NCBI RefSeq assembly: GCF_016827605.1
Contig: NZ_JAEPJQ010000001.1
Location: 806,001 to 870,000 of the forward strand
Direction: 5' to 3'
Source: Hyunsoonleella ulvae
GTDB lineage: Bacteria > Bacteroidota > Bacteroidia > Flavobacteriales > Flavobacteriaceae
Length of the DNA stretch: 64,000 nt
In this document: in pieces, positions 50,512 to 61,246 of the stretch
Layout of the letters: every line of letters begins with the position of its first letter
How positions within the stretch are numbered: position 1 is the first letter of the stretch
Notes under the pieces: model-generated
Database searches by the model: none
Seen by the model: the letters and a program-made list of their open reading frames with translations, nothing else
What the model was told of the DNA's origin: nothing
Translations under genes and position numbers: made by a program

Positions 50512-50820
50512 GGTTGTTTTGTTAAATTAGTACATCTACTGTACCAGAACCCTTTTTCTTTTCTGGCTTTAACTTTTAAAATATATTATCCACTTCTAAG
50601 AATTTTTAATAGCCTTAAAATCATTAGAACAGCGTTATTGTAACGCAGACTTTGTTACAAAATATGCTTTAAATTTTACAATGCGTATCCAAGGAAAAAT
50701 CTAGTTTTAAATTACAATATACACTCTCTAAAATATTTATGATTAAATTTAAGTGTTCCCTAAAAACCTTAATCAATTAACATCATAAAGAGACTAAAAT
50801 AAAAACTATAGATTTTGAAT
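50512..50820 (+). other. Intergenic region before the polysaccharide locus
   Basis: No gene is seen in these 309 nt. AGGGTT (50510) can pair with AACCCT before a T-rich stretch near 50555, a weak terminator for the NifU-type gene. The remainder is AT-rich and must hold the promoter of the hybrid regulator. I see no exact TAnnTTTG element in a convincing place. Confidence 0.5.
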
Positions 50821-53800
50821 ATGATTGTAACTTTTTTAAAATTGAGAGCTTTAAATGCTTTAAAAGAGCATACAACTCCAATAAGAGTTAAGAAACACTT
50901 TAAATCAATTTTAAAAGAAGAGAAAAACATCATATACAGATACTTCTGTTTGGTTTTATTTTTTGCATGCTTGAGTATTAACTCCCAAAACAACATACAA
51001 AAATTCGATTTTATTAACGTAAATGACGGAGAATCCAAAGTTGCTGTTACTTGTATAATTCAAGATCATGCTGGTTTTATTTGGTTTGGAACGGCAGGTG
51101 TTGGTATAAATCGTTTTGATGGTATTAACTATAAAAATTACAAACACACTTTAAACGACAGCACTTCTTTAAGCAACAATAACATTTACTGCACTTTTCT
51201 AGATAAAAAAAACAGGTTATGGTTTGGCACAGAGGAAGGTTTAAACCTTTATGATAGAGATCTAGATCAATTTGTTAGAATTCCGTTAGCACATCAAGAT
51301 CTCACTCAAGACAGAGTACTATCAGTAAGGAGTTTATCAGGAGATGATAACAATAATCTTTTTATTGGCACATTTGGATCTGGTCTGTACAAACTTAATT
51401 TAGACACTTTAAATGTCCAACAAGTAGCTACTTCTTCAAGCATTAACAACCCCTTTTTAATTATTTATGCTTTAGCTTGTAATGCAGAAGGAAAGATTTT
51501 TGCAGGCTCTAATTCTGGATTATTAGAATTTAACTTGAATGAAAATCACCTTGAACACACCAAGGTAAACACAAAAATAAACACCATTAATAATCCTATT
51601 TACTCACTATTAATAGACAATAATGATATATGGATTGGTACAGAATCTGATGGTTTAATCGTTTTAAAAGATAAAGGAAAAAGCTTAAAGGGATACAGAA
51701 TTAATTTTGCTAATATTACCGAACAGCGCATCTTTTCAATTGTTGAATTATCAGACGGAAGTTTTTTATGCGGAACCGAAAACGATGGACTAATACATGT
51801 TAATGATCAAGGCAAACTCTTAAAACGCTATTTATACAACAAAGAAGACGAAAACAGTTTGTTATCTGATTCTATTTGGTCTTTATATAAAGATAAAGAT
51901 GGTAGAATATGGCTAGGATATTACAACAGTGGGGTAAGCATTTATGATGAGTTTTATGATAAATTTTCAGATTTAAAAAGTGAACGCAATAACAAAAATT
52001 CGTTGTCAAGTCCATCAGTTACAGGCTTATTAAAAGACGCTAAGGAAAACCTCTGGGTTTGTACAGACGGGGGAGGTGTAGACATCTATAATTTTAATAC
52101 TCAAAAATTTACCCATATCAATTCAACTATTTCTGGTTCTTATAATGGACTAAAGAGCAATTATTTAGAATGTATTTTTTTAGACAGCAAGGGTAATATT
52201 TGGTTAGGAAGCTGGAATGATGGAATATTTGTGCTACCCAAAGGTTCTAAGAGCTTTTTAAATTACAACAAAACCAATAGCAATCTTGCTTCCAATACCA
52301 TTTTAAGCATTACTGAAGATGCCGAAGGTAAAATATGGATAGGTTCCTTTTTTAAAGGCCTTCATTCCTTTGATCCGAAATCTAAAAAGATAACACGCCA
52401 TACGGGCAAATCCTTTGTAGAAAAAAACCTCATAAAGGTAGATATTAGAAAAGTGTTAGTAGACTCTAGACATAACTTGTGGGTAGGTACAACACAAGGA
52501 TTATACAAAGTGGTAAAAGATGCAGATGGTATTTTTCATGTAGTATCATTTAGAGATAAGATGTCTGAAAAATTTAATAATGAAATTACCGCTAACCATG
52601 TAGTAACACTTTATGAGGCATCTGATAAACAAACCATCTGGATTGGAACCAGAGGAGCTGGATTATGTAAACTAAATACAACCGAAGAAACATTTACTTG
52701 GTATAATAAAGAAAACGGACTGGATGGAGAAAATATAACTGGAATCATTGAAAGTAATGATGGTAATTTATGGGTAAGCAGTAATTCTGGGATATACCTA
52801 CTCAATACAAAAACACAAGAATTTAAACACTATACACAAAATGATGGGTTATTATCTAACGACTTTAATGTAAATGCCTCATTTAAAGACAAAAACGGCA
52901 ACCTGTTTTTTGGCAATTATCAAGGTGTAGACTATTTTAACCCTAATGCTATAAATACAAATACTACAGAACCTTTAGTACACCTAACTAATTTTAAATT
53001 ATTTAACGAACCTGTAATACCCAATACGGAAAATAGCCCATTATATAAAGTCATCTCAGAGACCGAAGAAATCACGCTTACTCATAAACAATCTGTTTTT
53101 ACTATTGAATTTACTGCAATAAATTACACAAGACCTGAAAAAAACCAATTTGCCTATTATCTTGAAGGACTTGAAGATTCTTGGAATTATGTTGGAAATA
53201 CTAGGAATGCCACATACACAAACTTAGATTATGGCACGTATACCTTTAAACTTAAAGCAGCAAATAATGATGGAATTTGGAATGAAATTCCGAAAAATTT
53301 AAAAATAACCATTTTACCTCCTTGGTGGAGAACCAATTGGGCTTTATTTACCTATGTCCTTCTATTTTTGGGAGCTCTATACTATTTAAATAGAATTACT
53401 CGCGAACGGCTTAAGGAAAAACAATTAATTGCCTATGAGCGGGAAACAAGAAAACAAAAAGAAGCTTTAAATGAAAAGAAGTTCCAGTTTTTTACCAATA
53501 TTTCCCATGAATTTAGAACGCCTCTTACCTTAATCATGAATCCTCTAGAGGATATCTTAACAAGCAAAACGCAACAACTACCAGAACTTGTAAGAACAAA
53601 ACTTAACACTGTACATAAAAACACTAGTAGATTACACAGGCTTATTACAGAACTTTTAGACTTTAGAAAACTGGAATTAAACAAAGTACGTATTAGGGCA
53701 CACCAATTTAATCTTGTAGAATTTGTTCAAGATATTATAGGGCATTTTAAAGAAGAGGCTATATCAAAAAACATATCCTTATCCCTGGATACTACTTTTT

Positions 53801-55098
53801 TAGATATTCCTATCTGGGCCGATAAAAGTATGTTAGAAAAAATAGTATTTAATCTACTATCCAATGCAGTAAAGGTTACGCCAGAAGGTGGAATGATAAA
53901 TTTAGATGTAAATATTCTCGAAGAAGACATTGTTTTTCCCCTAATAGATCAAGACAAGAAACGTAAAGCCATTGAAATTAATATTTCGGATTCTGGGCCT
54001 GGAATAGATAGAAATCAAGTTGAAAAAATCTTTGAAAGGTTTTATCAGGCAGAAAATTTAAACAAAGCCTATTACGGAGGCACAGGTATTGGTTTAGAGG
54101 TGGTAAAAAACTTTGTACACCTGCACAAAGGTAATATTGATGTTAAGAGCGATTTAAATAAAGGAACCACCTTTAAAATTCAGCTACCGGCAGGCCAGAT
54201 GCATTTTAATGAAAATGAAATAATAAACGAAGTTTCTGATATTAAAACAAAAGAAGAAGCTTATGTAAAAAAGGAAGTATATCAATCAAAGAATTCCCCA
54301 TCAGAAGCTGAACCCATAGAGAAAGAATCCAAATCGCAACTTAACACCCTACTAATCGTAGAAGACAACCTAGAACTTCAAACTTACCTTTCAGAAGAGC
54401 TTAAAGACGATTACATCATACATATTGCCAATAATGGTATTGAAGGTATAGAAATCGCAAAAAAAATACTCCCAGATATTATTATAACCGATGTAATAAT
54501 GCCAGAAATGGATGGATTTGAATTTTGTAAAAACATAAAAAGCGATATTAAAACAAGTCACATACCGCTACTTATGCTTACAGCAAAAGCTAGAATTGAT
54601 AACCGAATGGAAGGTATTGAATTAGGTGCAGATGCCTATATGGTAAAGCCATTTAACCTAAGGCTTCTAAAACTTAGACTAGCACAACTTATTACAAGCA
54701 GAAAATTAATTTTTAACAAATACTTTAGTGTAATTAGTGATTTACCAGAAAACGTTAAAACAACATCCATTGACAAGGAGTTTATTGAAAAAGTGCTTAA
54801 TTACATAAACGAGAACATTAGCGATCCTAATTTAAGTGTAGAGGTGCTTGCAAACCAACTTAACTTAAGTAAAAGTCAGTTTTACCGAAAAATTAAAGCC
54901 CTAACCAACCAAACAGCAAACGAATTTTTGAGAAATATAAGACTTCAAAAAGCAAAACAAATACTAGAACTAGGTAGTGCTACCGTAGGAGAGGTATCTT
55001 ATAAAGTTGGTTTTTCGTCACACTCTTACTTTACAAAATGCTTTAAAAACCATTATGGTGTACTTCCTACAAGCATAGAAGTTAAAAGCAAAGAGTGA
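50821..55098 (+). CDS. Hybrid two-component system regulator (HTCS)
   Basis: The 1425-residue protein fuses a whole signalling pathway. A signal or membrane helix lies at about 38-57 (IIYRYFCLVLFFACLSINS), oddly preceded by 37 extra residues, so the true start may be a non-ATG codon downstream. Two sets of beta-propeller Reg_prop repeats (GFIWFGTAGVGINRFDG, NRLWFGTEEGLNLYD) are followed by Y_Y_Y (FAYYLEGLEDSWNYVGN). A membrane helix near 850, HisKA (FFTNISHEFRTPLTLIMNP), HATPase, a receiver (PDIIITDVIMPEMDGFEFC) and an AraC domain (LNLSKSQFYRKIKALTNQ) complete it. It senses a periplasmic glycan fragment and switches on the downstream susCD genes. Confidence 0.96.
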   Translation: MIVTFLKLRALNALKEHTTPIRVKKHFKSILKEEKNIIYRYFCLVLFFACLSINSQNNIQKFDFINVNDGESKVAVTCIIQDHAGFIWFGTAGVGINRFDGINYKNYKHTLNDSTSLSNNNIYCTFLDKKNRLWFGTEEGLNLYDRDLDQFVRIPLAHQDLTQDRVLSVRSLSGDDNNNLFIGTFGSGLYKLNLDTLNVQQVATSSSINNPFLIIYALACNAEGKIFAGSNSGLLEFNLNENHLEHTKVNTKINTINNPIYSLLIDNNDIWIGTESDGLIVLKDKGKSLKGYRINFANITEQRIFSIVELSDGSFLCGTENDGLIHVNDQGKLLKRYLYNKEDENSLLSDSIWSLYKDKDGRIWLGYYNSGVSIYDEFYDKFSDLKSERNNKNSLSSPSVTGLLKDAKENLWVCTDGGGVDIYNFNTQKFTHINSTISGSYNGLKSNYLECIFLDSKGNIWLGSWNDGIFVLPKGSKSFLNYNKTNSNLASNTILSITEDAEGKIWIGSFFKGLHSFDPKSKKITRHTGKSFVEKNLIKVDIRKVLVDSRHNLWVGTTQGLYKVVKDADGIFHVVSFRDKMSEKFNNEITANHVVTLYEASDKQTIWIGTRGAGLCKLNTTEETFTWYNKENGLDGENITGIIESNDGNLWVSSNSGIYLLNTKTQEFKHYTQNDGLLSNDFNVNASFKDKNGNLFFGNYQGVDYFNPNAINTNTTEPLVHLTNFKLFNEPVIPNTENSPLYKVISETEEITLTHKQSVFTIEFTAINYTRPEKNQFAYYLEGLEDSWNYVGNTRNATYTNLDYGTYTFKLKAANNDGIWNEIPKNLKITILPPWWRTNWALFTYVLLFLGALYYLNRITRERLKEKQLIAYERETRKQKEALNEKKFQFFTNISHEFRTPLTLIMNPLEDILTSKTQQLPELVRTKLNTVHKNTSRLHRLITELLDFRKLELNKVRIRAHQFNLVEFVQDIIGHFKEEAISKNISLSLDTTFLDIPIWADKSMLEKIVFNLLSNAVKVTPEGGMINLDVNILEEDIVFPLIDQDKKRKAIEINISDSGPGIDRNQVEKIFERFYQAENLNKAYYGGTGIGLEVVKNFVHLHKGNIDVKSDLNKGTTFKIQLPAGQMHFNENEIINEVSDIKTKEEAYVKKEVYQSKNSPSEAEPIEKESKSQLNTLLIVEDNLELQTYLSEELKDDYIIHIANNGIEGIEIAKKILPDIIITDVIMPEMDGFEFCKNIKSDIKTSHIPLLMLTAKARIDNRMEGIELGADAYMVKPFNLRLLKLRLAQLITSRKLIFNKYFSVISDLPENVKTTSIDKEFIEKVLNYINENISDPNLSVEVLANQLNLSKSQFYRKIKALTNQTANEFLRNIRLQKAKQILELGSATVGEVSYKVGFSSHSYFTKCFKNHYGVLPTSIEVKSKE

Positions 55099-55197
55099 CA
55101 CAGTATCATCAAAGCTACAGCTCAAATTCTATCTTTTATTGCTCTAAATGTTTTAATGAATGCTTTGCATTTACCAAATAAAAGTAAGCTACTTACA

Positions 55198-55205
55198 TAG
55201 TTTTG
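55198..55205 (+). promoter_or_regulatory. -10 element directly before a microprotein gene
   Basis: TAGTTTTG matches TAnnTTTG exactly and ends 5 nt before the ATG at 55211. Transcription should begin at or next to that ATG, which suggests a leaderless message. Confidence 0.45.
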
Positions 55206-55210
55206 TTTTC

Positions 55211-55309
55211 ATGGAATTTAAATATATCCGTAGAAAGTCAATAGTTGAAATTATTCTTATTCTCATAATAATAATCTTGATTTTATGCTTTTTTACCTTT
55301 CTAGTTTAA
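55211..55309 (+). CDS. Single-TM membrane microprotein (32 aa)
   Basis: The ATG is at 55211 and the TAA ends at 55309. The product starts MEFKYIRRKSIVEIILILII and continues as an isoleucine/leucine helix ending FFTFLV. Two arginines and a lysine precede the membrane span, so the N-terminus should stay in the cytosol. It sits in the gap between the hybrid regulator and the GH3 gene with a consensus -10 just before it. It is the third microprotein of this design in the window. It may be a chance frame; the promoter placement is the only support. Confidence 0.42.
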   Translation: MEFKYIRRKSIVEIILILIIIILILCFFTFLV

Positions 55310-55338
55310 CCCTTCCAAACAACTAACTTAAATTAAAA

Positions 55339-57978
55339 ATGAAATTAATCTTGCCGTATAGAGTTTACCTTTTTATAATCGTAGGAGTAGTACTTTTATT
55401 TTCATGCAACTCTAAAGATCAAACATACGCTTATAAATTCCAGAATCCTGAATTAAATACAGAAGAAAGAGTAAAAGATCTCATAGCGCAAATGACACTC
55501 AAAGAAAAGGTGTCTCAAATGCGTTACGATGCGCCAGCTATAGAGCGACTTGGTATACCAGAATACAACTGGTGGAATGAATGTTTACATGGTGTAGCAA
55601 GAGCTGGAGAAGCGACGGTATTCCCTCAAGGTATTGGTATGGGTGCTACTTGGAATGCGCCTTTAATTTTTAAAATGGGAGAAGCCGTATCTGATGAAGC
55701 ACGTGCAAAACACCATAAAGCAGTTTCAGAAGGTAAAAGAGGTATTTACCAAGGTTTAACATTTTGGACGCCCAATATCAATATTTTTAGAGATCCTCGC
55801 TGGGGAAGAGGACAAGAAACTTATGGCGAAGACCCTTATCTTACAAGTCGCATAGGTGTTAACTATATAAAAGGGCTTCAAGGAGATGATGATACACACC
55901 TTAAAGTAGTAGCCACGGCAAAACATTTTGCTGTACACAGTGGTCCGGAAAGATCGCGCCATCAAGATAATTACCATACATCGAATAAAGATTTGTACGA
56001 AACCTATTTACCAGCTTTTAAGGCAGCAGTAAAAGAAGCAAAAGTGCATTCTATTATGTGTGCCTATAATAGGTATAGAGACGAAGCATGTTGTGGCAGT
56101 AATTTGTTGTTAAATAATATATTAAGAAACGATTGGGGCTTTGATGGTTATGTGGTATCAGACTGTTGGGCTATAAATGATTTTTGGGAAGAAGACAAGC
56201 ATCATATTGTTAACACCCCTGAAGAAGCCGCTGCTTTAGCCGTAAGTCGCGGAACAGATTTAAACTGTGGCAGCGTATTCGATCCCAATTTAACCGAAGC
56301 CGTACTTAAAGAGTTAGTGGATGAGAGCAAAGTAGATTTAGCGTTATCACGCTTATTCACAGCGCGCTTTAAATTAGGGATGTTCGATCCTGATGATAAC
56401 GTAAAATGGTCTAAAATACCGTATAGTGTGGTGGCAAGTGATACGCACCATAAGTTATCTGAAAAGGTAGCGAAAGAGTCTATGGTACTTCTAAAAAACG
56501 AAGACGATGTATTACCTCTCAATAAATCCATAAAATCAATAGCAGTTATTGGTCCAAACGCTAATTCAAAACAAGTACTATTGGGCAATTATCATGGTAC
56601 ACCAAAAAACCATATTACCCCTTTAGCCGCCATTCAAAAAAAATTACCAAATGCAAAAGTGCATTATGCATTAGGAAGTGATATTGCGGTTGGTTGGCCT
56701 AAGCTTGATGCTATTCCAACTGATGTCCTTAAAAATGATGGGGCTCAAGGTTTAAAAGGAGCATACTTTAAAAACATAAACTGGCAAGGGAAGCCAGAAT
56801 TTACAAGAAACGATAAAAATGTAGACTTTACTTGGGTATCGAATAGACCTTTGGATAGTTTAAACAAAGATGTTTTTTCTGTACGGTGGACAGGAGAACT
56901 TATTCCAAAAGAAAGCGGCAAGTACCGTATAGGCTTGAGAGCCAGTAGTGGCGGCAAACTGTACTTTAACGATTCGCTTCGCTTTAAGTTTAGTGATGAC
57001 CATGAACCTAAAACACATTATTTTGATATAGAATTAGCCAAAGGTAAATCCAACTCCATTAAGATAGAGTACTACAATTATCATGCAGATCCACAAGCAC
57101 AATTAGTTTGGGCCAAAACTGACGCCGATTTAATAACACCTGCAATAGAAGCTGCCAAACAATCAGAAGTGGTAGTGCTCTGTCTTGGATTATCTCCTTC
57201 CATAGAAGGTGAGGAAATGCCCGTTTTATTAGATGGTTTTGATAAAGGGGATAGATCTAAATTAACGCTTCCAAAAACACAAATAGAATTAATGCAAAAA
57301 GTACAAGATTTGGGCAAACCAACTATTTTAGTTTTAATGAATGGTAGTGCCGTAGCTGTTAATTGGGCTGCAGATAATGTTCCTGCCATATTAGAAGCTT
57401 GGTACCCTGGCGAGTTTGGTGGAACTGCCATAGCTGATGTATTATTTGGGGATTACAACCCCGCAGGAAGGTTACCAGTAACATTCTACAAATCCGTGAA
57501 CGATTTACCAGACTTCAAGGATTATAACATGGCAAACAGAACTTATAAATACTTTAAAGGCACACCTTTATTCCCTTTTGGTCATGGCTTAAGTTACACC
57601 ACCTTTAAATATTCCAACTTAAACATTAAAGAACAGGTAAACGCCAACACACCTGTAGAAATTCAGGTTAGCGTTACTAACACCGGTAAAATGGCGGGAG
57701 ATGAAGTTGTTCAGGTATACTTATCACATAAATCTAATACCTCAGGTCCAATAAGATCATTAGTAGGCTTTCAAAGAATTCATCTAGATAAAGATGAAAC
57801 AAAAACGGTTAACTTTAGTATAACACCTCAACAGTATGCTATTATAAAAGAAGATGGCTCTACATCTGTTGAGAAAGGATCTTTAAATATAAGTGTAGGT
57901 GGCAAACAACCAGGATTCTTTGATATAGCAGATACTAAAACCTCTAATGTTTTAGAGAGCACTGTTGTTCTAAAATAA
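55339..57978 (+). CDS. Glycoside hydrolase family 3 lipoprotein with PA14 insert
   Basis: The 879-residue enzyme has a lipoprotein signal ending VVLLFSC. The GH3 N-terminal barrel includes YNWWNECLHGVARAGEATVFPQ, WTPNINIFRDPRWGRGQETYGEDP and KVVATAKHFAVHSGPERSRH. The nucleophile aspartate lies in GFDGYVVSDCWAI. A PA14 domain is inserted in the C-terminal half at about 475-590 (LKGAYFKNINWQGKPEF, SGKYRIGLRASSGGKLYF). A fibronectin-III-like domain (VQVYLSHKS) closes it. The WWNECLHGVA motif and the PA14 insert are shared with Bacteroidota beta-xylosidases and beta-glucosidases. It removes terminal sugars from oligosaccharides in the periplasm or at the surface. Confidence 0.95.
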   Translation: MKLILPYRVYLFIIVGVVLLFSCNSKDQTYAYKFQNPELNTEERVKDLIAQMTLKEKVSQMRYDAPAIERLGIPEYNWWNECLHGVARAGEATVFPQGIGMGATWNAPLIFKMGEAVSDEARAKHHKAVSEGKRGIYQGLTFWTPNINIFRDPRWGRGQETYGEDPYLTSRIGVNYIKGLQGDDDTHLKVVATAKHFAVHSGPERSRHQDNYHTSNKDLYETYLPAFKAAVKEAKVHSIMCAYNRYRDEACCGSNLLLNNILRNDWGFDGYVVSDCWAINDFWEEDKHHIVNTPEEAAALAVSRGTDLNCGSVFDPNLTEAVLKELVDESKVDLALSRLFTARFKLGMFDPDDNVKWSKIPYSVVASDTHHKLSEKVAKESMVLLKNEDDVLPLNKSIKSIAVIGPNANSKQVLLGNYHGTPKNHITPLAAIQKKLPNAKVHYALGSDIAVGWPKLDAIPTDVLKNDGAQGLKGAYFKNINWQGKPEFTRNDKNVDFTWVSNRPLDSLNKDVFSVRWTGELIPKESGKYRIGLRASSGGKLYFNDSLRFKFSDDHEPKTHYFDIELAKGKSNSIKIEYYNYHADPQAQLVWAKTDADLITPAIEAAKQSEVVVLCLGLSPSIEGEEMPVLLDGFDKGDRSKLTLPKTQIELMQKVQDLGKPTILVLMNGSAVAVNWAADNVPAILEAWYPGEFGGTAIADVLFGDYNPAGRLPVTFYKSVNDLPDFKDYNMANRTYKYFKGTPLFPFGHGLSYTTFKYSNLNIKEQVNANTPVEIQVSVTNTGKMAGDEVVQVYLSHKSNTSGPIRSLVGFQRIHLDKDETKTVNFSITPQQYAIIKEDGSTSVEKGSLNISVGGKQPGFFDIADTKTSNVLESTVVLK

Positions 57979-58070
57979 AAAAACATCTCTTAAGTACTTA
58001 AATACAAGCGTTTGCAAGAAATGTTCTAAATGTTGCAACAATAGTTTTAACATAACCTTAAGATAAAAAT

Positions 58071-58078
58071 TAGCTTTG
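58071..58078 (+). promoter_or_regulatory. -10 element of the susC promoter
   Basis: TAGCTTTG matches TAnnTTTG exactly, 68 nt before the susC-like ATG. No good -35 is seen, as expected for an activator-dependent promoter. TTGCAA occurs at 58012 and 58033, a possible paired site for the AraC domain of the regulator. Confidence 0.58.
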
Positions 58079-58146
58079 AAGAATGGCGTAACTAAACTTT
58101 TATAAATCAATCATAAAAGAAAAGACTAACTAAACACTCACAAATT

Positions 58147-61100
58147 ATGACAAGACATTATGTAAAAAAACTACTTTTTGTTGTTGTATTAATGTTTACT
58201 AACCTTATCATAGCGCAAACGATAAGTGGTATAGTTTCAGATGGTTCTGTACCCTTGCCCGGAGCAAGCGTTATTGAAAAGGGTACAAACAATGGTACAA
58301 CTGCTGATTTTGACGGTAAATATTCGTTAAACCTTAACTCTAAAAACGCCACTTTAGTGGTAAGCTACTTAGGTTATATTACCAAAGAAATTGCCGTTAA
58401 TGGAGCTTCTGTTCTCAATATTACATTAGATGAAGATATACAAGCTTTAGATGAAGTAGTTGTAATTGGTTATGGGACACAAAAACGATCAGATTTAACA
58501 ACTTCCATCTCATCAGTTCAATCTGAAGAGATTAGTGAAATACCTGCTAGTGATATTTCCCAAACTTTACAAGGTAGAGCAGCTGGTGTAAACATTTCTG
58601 CCGGTGGCGCACCAGGATCCAGAACCTTAGTAAGTATTAGAGGTCTAAATACCTTTGGAGATGGAGATCCATTATATGTAGTAGATGGTGTATTTACCAA
58701 CAGCATCAACAATATAGATCCTGCAAGCATAGAAAAAATTGATGTATTAAAGGATGCAGCTGCAGCCGCCATTTATGGTTCTAGAGGATCTAATGGTGTT
58801 ATTATTGTAACAACCAAACAAGGTGTAGTAGGTAGAACTTCATTTACATTTAGTACCTATACAGGTTTTCAACAATCCAACCAAAGATACAATCTGTTAA
58901 ACACAGAACAATATGTACAATATATAAAAGAAATCAATGCTCAACAAGATGGCGGTACTTTGGTTAGTATCATAAATAACAACCCTACATTTGATGGGAA
59001 TGGTATTGATACCGATTGGCAGGATGCACTTTTTAGAACAGCACTTTTAACCAATTATAATTTTGGTGCCAACGGCGGAACAGAAAAAGCAAAATATAAT
59101 TTTTCATTTTCAGCGTTTGATCAAGATGGTATTTATATTGACACAAATTTTAAGCGTTACACTTTTAATGCAAATAGTGAAGCCAAAATAAGTGACAACT
59201 TCAAAATAGGCGAAACTTTTGCTTATGGGTATACAGAAACAATAGCACCTCAAACTAGTGGGGGTCGTGTACCTCTATATAATGTTATAGCAGCCGCACC
59301 ATATATCCCTGTTAGAAATCCAGATGGTAGTTTTGCAGGACCTAATGCAGGAGATGTAAATAACTCTAGAAACCAAGTTCGAGTACAAGAAACCGAAGAC
59401 AATTTAAATAGGGTTACATCTTTGATTGGAAGTTTATATGCAGAATTTAAACTTGCCGAAGGTTTAACATACCGTTCTCAATTTGGTTTAAATTCACGAT
59501 ACGAATTTCAAGATAATATCAGTAGAGCCTTTGTAACTACAGGGCAGTTTGGTCAGCTTAATACTGTCATTTCAAAAAGAAGAACAAATCTTATTTCTAC
59601 TGTTTTTACCAATACCTTAAATTACAACAAGTCTATTGGCAATCATAATTTTAATGCCACTTTAGTAGCAGAGCAGCAGAAAGACAAAACAGAAACATTA
59701 ACTGGTGATTTAAACAATGAAGTAACTTCAGAAATACCAGAAGTACAGAATGGTATATCTAATAGTTTTACCATTCCAGTAAAACTACTATCCTATTTGG
59801 GCCGTTTTAGTTATAACTATAATGGTAAATACTTTTTACAAGGCTCTATACGTAGAGATAAATCGTCTTTTTTCGCTCCAGAAAATAGCGTAGGTTGGTT
59901 TCCTGGAGGATCTGTAGGATGGGTAGTATCTAAAGAAAAGTTCTTAGAGAATAGCAATACCATTAACAATCTTAAATTAAAAGCAAGTTATGGAGTAACG
60001 GGTAACAATAGGTTACCTAACTCTGGCACTAGAGTAAATCAATTTGATCCAGCAGTAGGCGCAGGATTTAACTTCCCCGTAGACGGTCAACTGCAACCCG
60101 GTTTCACTGTTATAGGAGCAAATAATAGAGATTTAGTTTGGGAGCAAGGTATTAATCAAAATTACGGTTTTGAATTGGGGCTTTGGAACAACAAAGTAAC
60201 TTTTGCAGCCGATTATTTTAATAACAGAAGTGATGGCTTAATAGTTGGTGAGGCGCAAAGACCATCAGCTGGTATTCCAGGAGATGGTTTAACAGGTGTA
60301 GTGTTACCTAAAAACGTTGGAGATGTTGAAGTAGAAGGACTGGAACTCACACTAGGTTACAACGATTATGAAGGCGATTTTAAATGGAGCTTTTGGGGAA
60401 ATGTATCAAGATCAGAAAGTAATGTTATCTCATTAGGCTCAGTAACGCAACAACTTAGACAAGCATCTTTTAACCCTCCATTTTCCGAACAATTAAGTAG
60501 GTTAGCACCTAACCAACCTATTTTCCATTTTTATGGTTTAGAATTCGAAGGTGTTTATTCCGATGAGCAGGAAATTATCGACCACCTTGGAGCAGATAAT
60601 TTAGATCCTGGATCTGGACAAGTGTTTTTACCAAGACCAGGTGATGTAAGATACCGAGATTTAGATGGAGACGGCGACATAACTGATGCTGACAGAACAG
60701 TAATTGGGGATCCTAATCCAGATTTTACTTTTGCAGCGAATATAAAAGCAGAATACAAAAATTTCGACCTAAGCATATTATTTACTGGTATCTATGGTGC
60801 AGATGCTTTAAATGCAAATATTTGGTTTTTACAAGGACAAGAAAATGTAACCAACCATAGTGTAGATGTATTAAGACGTTGGCAAAACCCTGGAGATATT
60901 ACAGATATCCCACGTTTTAGATTTGAAGGTAATAACCCTAACAACTTTATTTCTACACGTTATTTACAGGATGTCTCTTATGCTAGATTAAGAAACTTAA
61001 CTCTGGGTTATAATTTCGATAAGGAATTTTTAAACGATACTTTTAAAGGTGTAGTATCTAAAGCAAGGCTTTATTTACAAGGACAAAATTTGGTAACTTT

Positions 61101-61236
61101 AACAAGATACGAAGGTTTAGACCCAGAAATAGCACCGTTCTATGGCGCAAATGGCCTTTTACAAGGAACCAATATAGATCGTGGCGAAGCACCAAGACCA
61201 CAAACTTTTATTGTAGGGTTACAATTAGAATTTTAA
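58147..61236 (+). CDS. SusC/RagA family TonB-linked outer-membrane protein
   Basis: The 1029-residue protein has a signal peptide (MTRHYVKKLLFVVVLMFTNLIIA). A CarboxypepD_reg-like domain follows (ISGIVSDGSVPLPGASVIEKG), then the TonB box/plug start LDEVVVIGYGTQKRSDLTTSIS. The plug has SIRGLNTFGDGDPLYVVDGV and KIDVLKDAAAAAIYGSRGSNGVI. A long beta-barrel ends ...QTFIVGLQLEF, with a C-terminal aromatic. It imports glycan fragments across the outer membrane using TonB energy, with the SusD-like lipoprotein as lid. The susD-like gene follows after 10 nt. Confidence 0.98.
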   Translation: MTRHYVKKLLFVVVLMFTNLIIAQTISGIVSDGSVPLPGASVIEKGTNNGTTADFDGKYSLNLNSKNATLVVSYLGYITKEIAVNGASVLNITLDEDIQALDEVVVIGYGTQKRSDLTTSISSVQSEEISEIPASDISQTLQGRAAGVNISAGGAPGSRTLVSIRGLNTFGDGDPLYVVDGVFTNSINNIDPASIEKIDVLKDAAAAAIYGSRGSNGVIIVTTKQGVVGRTSFTFSTYTGFQQSNQRYNLLNTEQYVQYIKEINAQQDGGTLVSIINNNPTFDGNGIDTDWQDALFRTALLTNYNFGANGGTEKAKYNFSFSAFDQDGIYIDTNFKRYTFNANSEAKISDNFKIGETFAYGYTETIAPQTSGGRVPLYNVIAAAPYIPVRNPDGSFAGPNAGDVNNSRNQVRVQETEDNLNRVTSLIGSLYAEFKLAEGLTYRSQFGLNSRYEFQDNISRAFVTTGQFGQLNTVISKRRTNLISTVFTNTLNYNKSIGNHNFNATLVAEQQKDKTETLTGDLNNEVTSEIPEVQNGISNSFTIPVKLLSYLGRFSYNYNGKYFLQGSIRRDKSSFFAPENSVGWFPGGSVGWVVSKEKFLENSNTINNLKLKASYGVTGNNRLPNSGTRVNQFDPAVGAGFNFPVDGQLQPGFTVIGANNRDLVWEQGINQNYGFELGLWNNKVTFAADYFNNRSDGLIVGEAQRPSAGIPGDGLTGVVLPKNVGDVEVEGLELTLGYNDYEGDFKWSFWGNVSRSESNVISLGSVTQQLRQASFNPPFSEQLSRLAPNQPIFHFYGLEFEGVYSDEQEIIDHLGADNLDPGSGQVFLPRPGDVRYRDLDGDGDITDADRTVIGDPNPDFTFAANIKAEYKNFDLSILFTGIYGADALNANIWFLQGQENVTNHSVDVLRRWQNPGDITDIPRFRFEGNNPNNFISTRYLQDVSYARLRNLTLGYNFDKEFLNDTFKGVVSKARLYLQGQNLVTLTRYEGLDPEIAPFYGANGLLQGTNIDRGEAPRPQTFIVGLQLEF

Positions 61237-61246
61237 AAAAATTATT

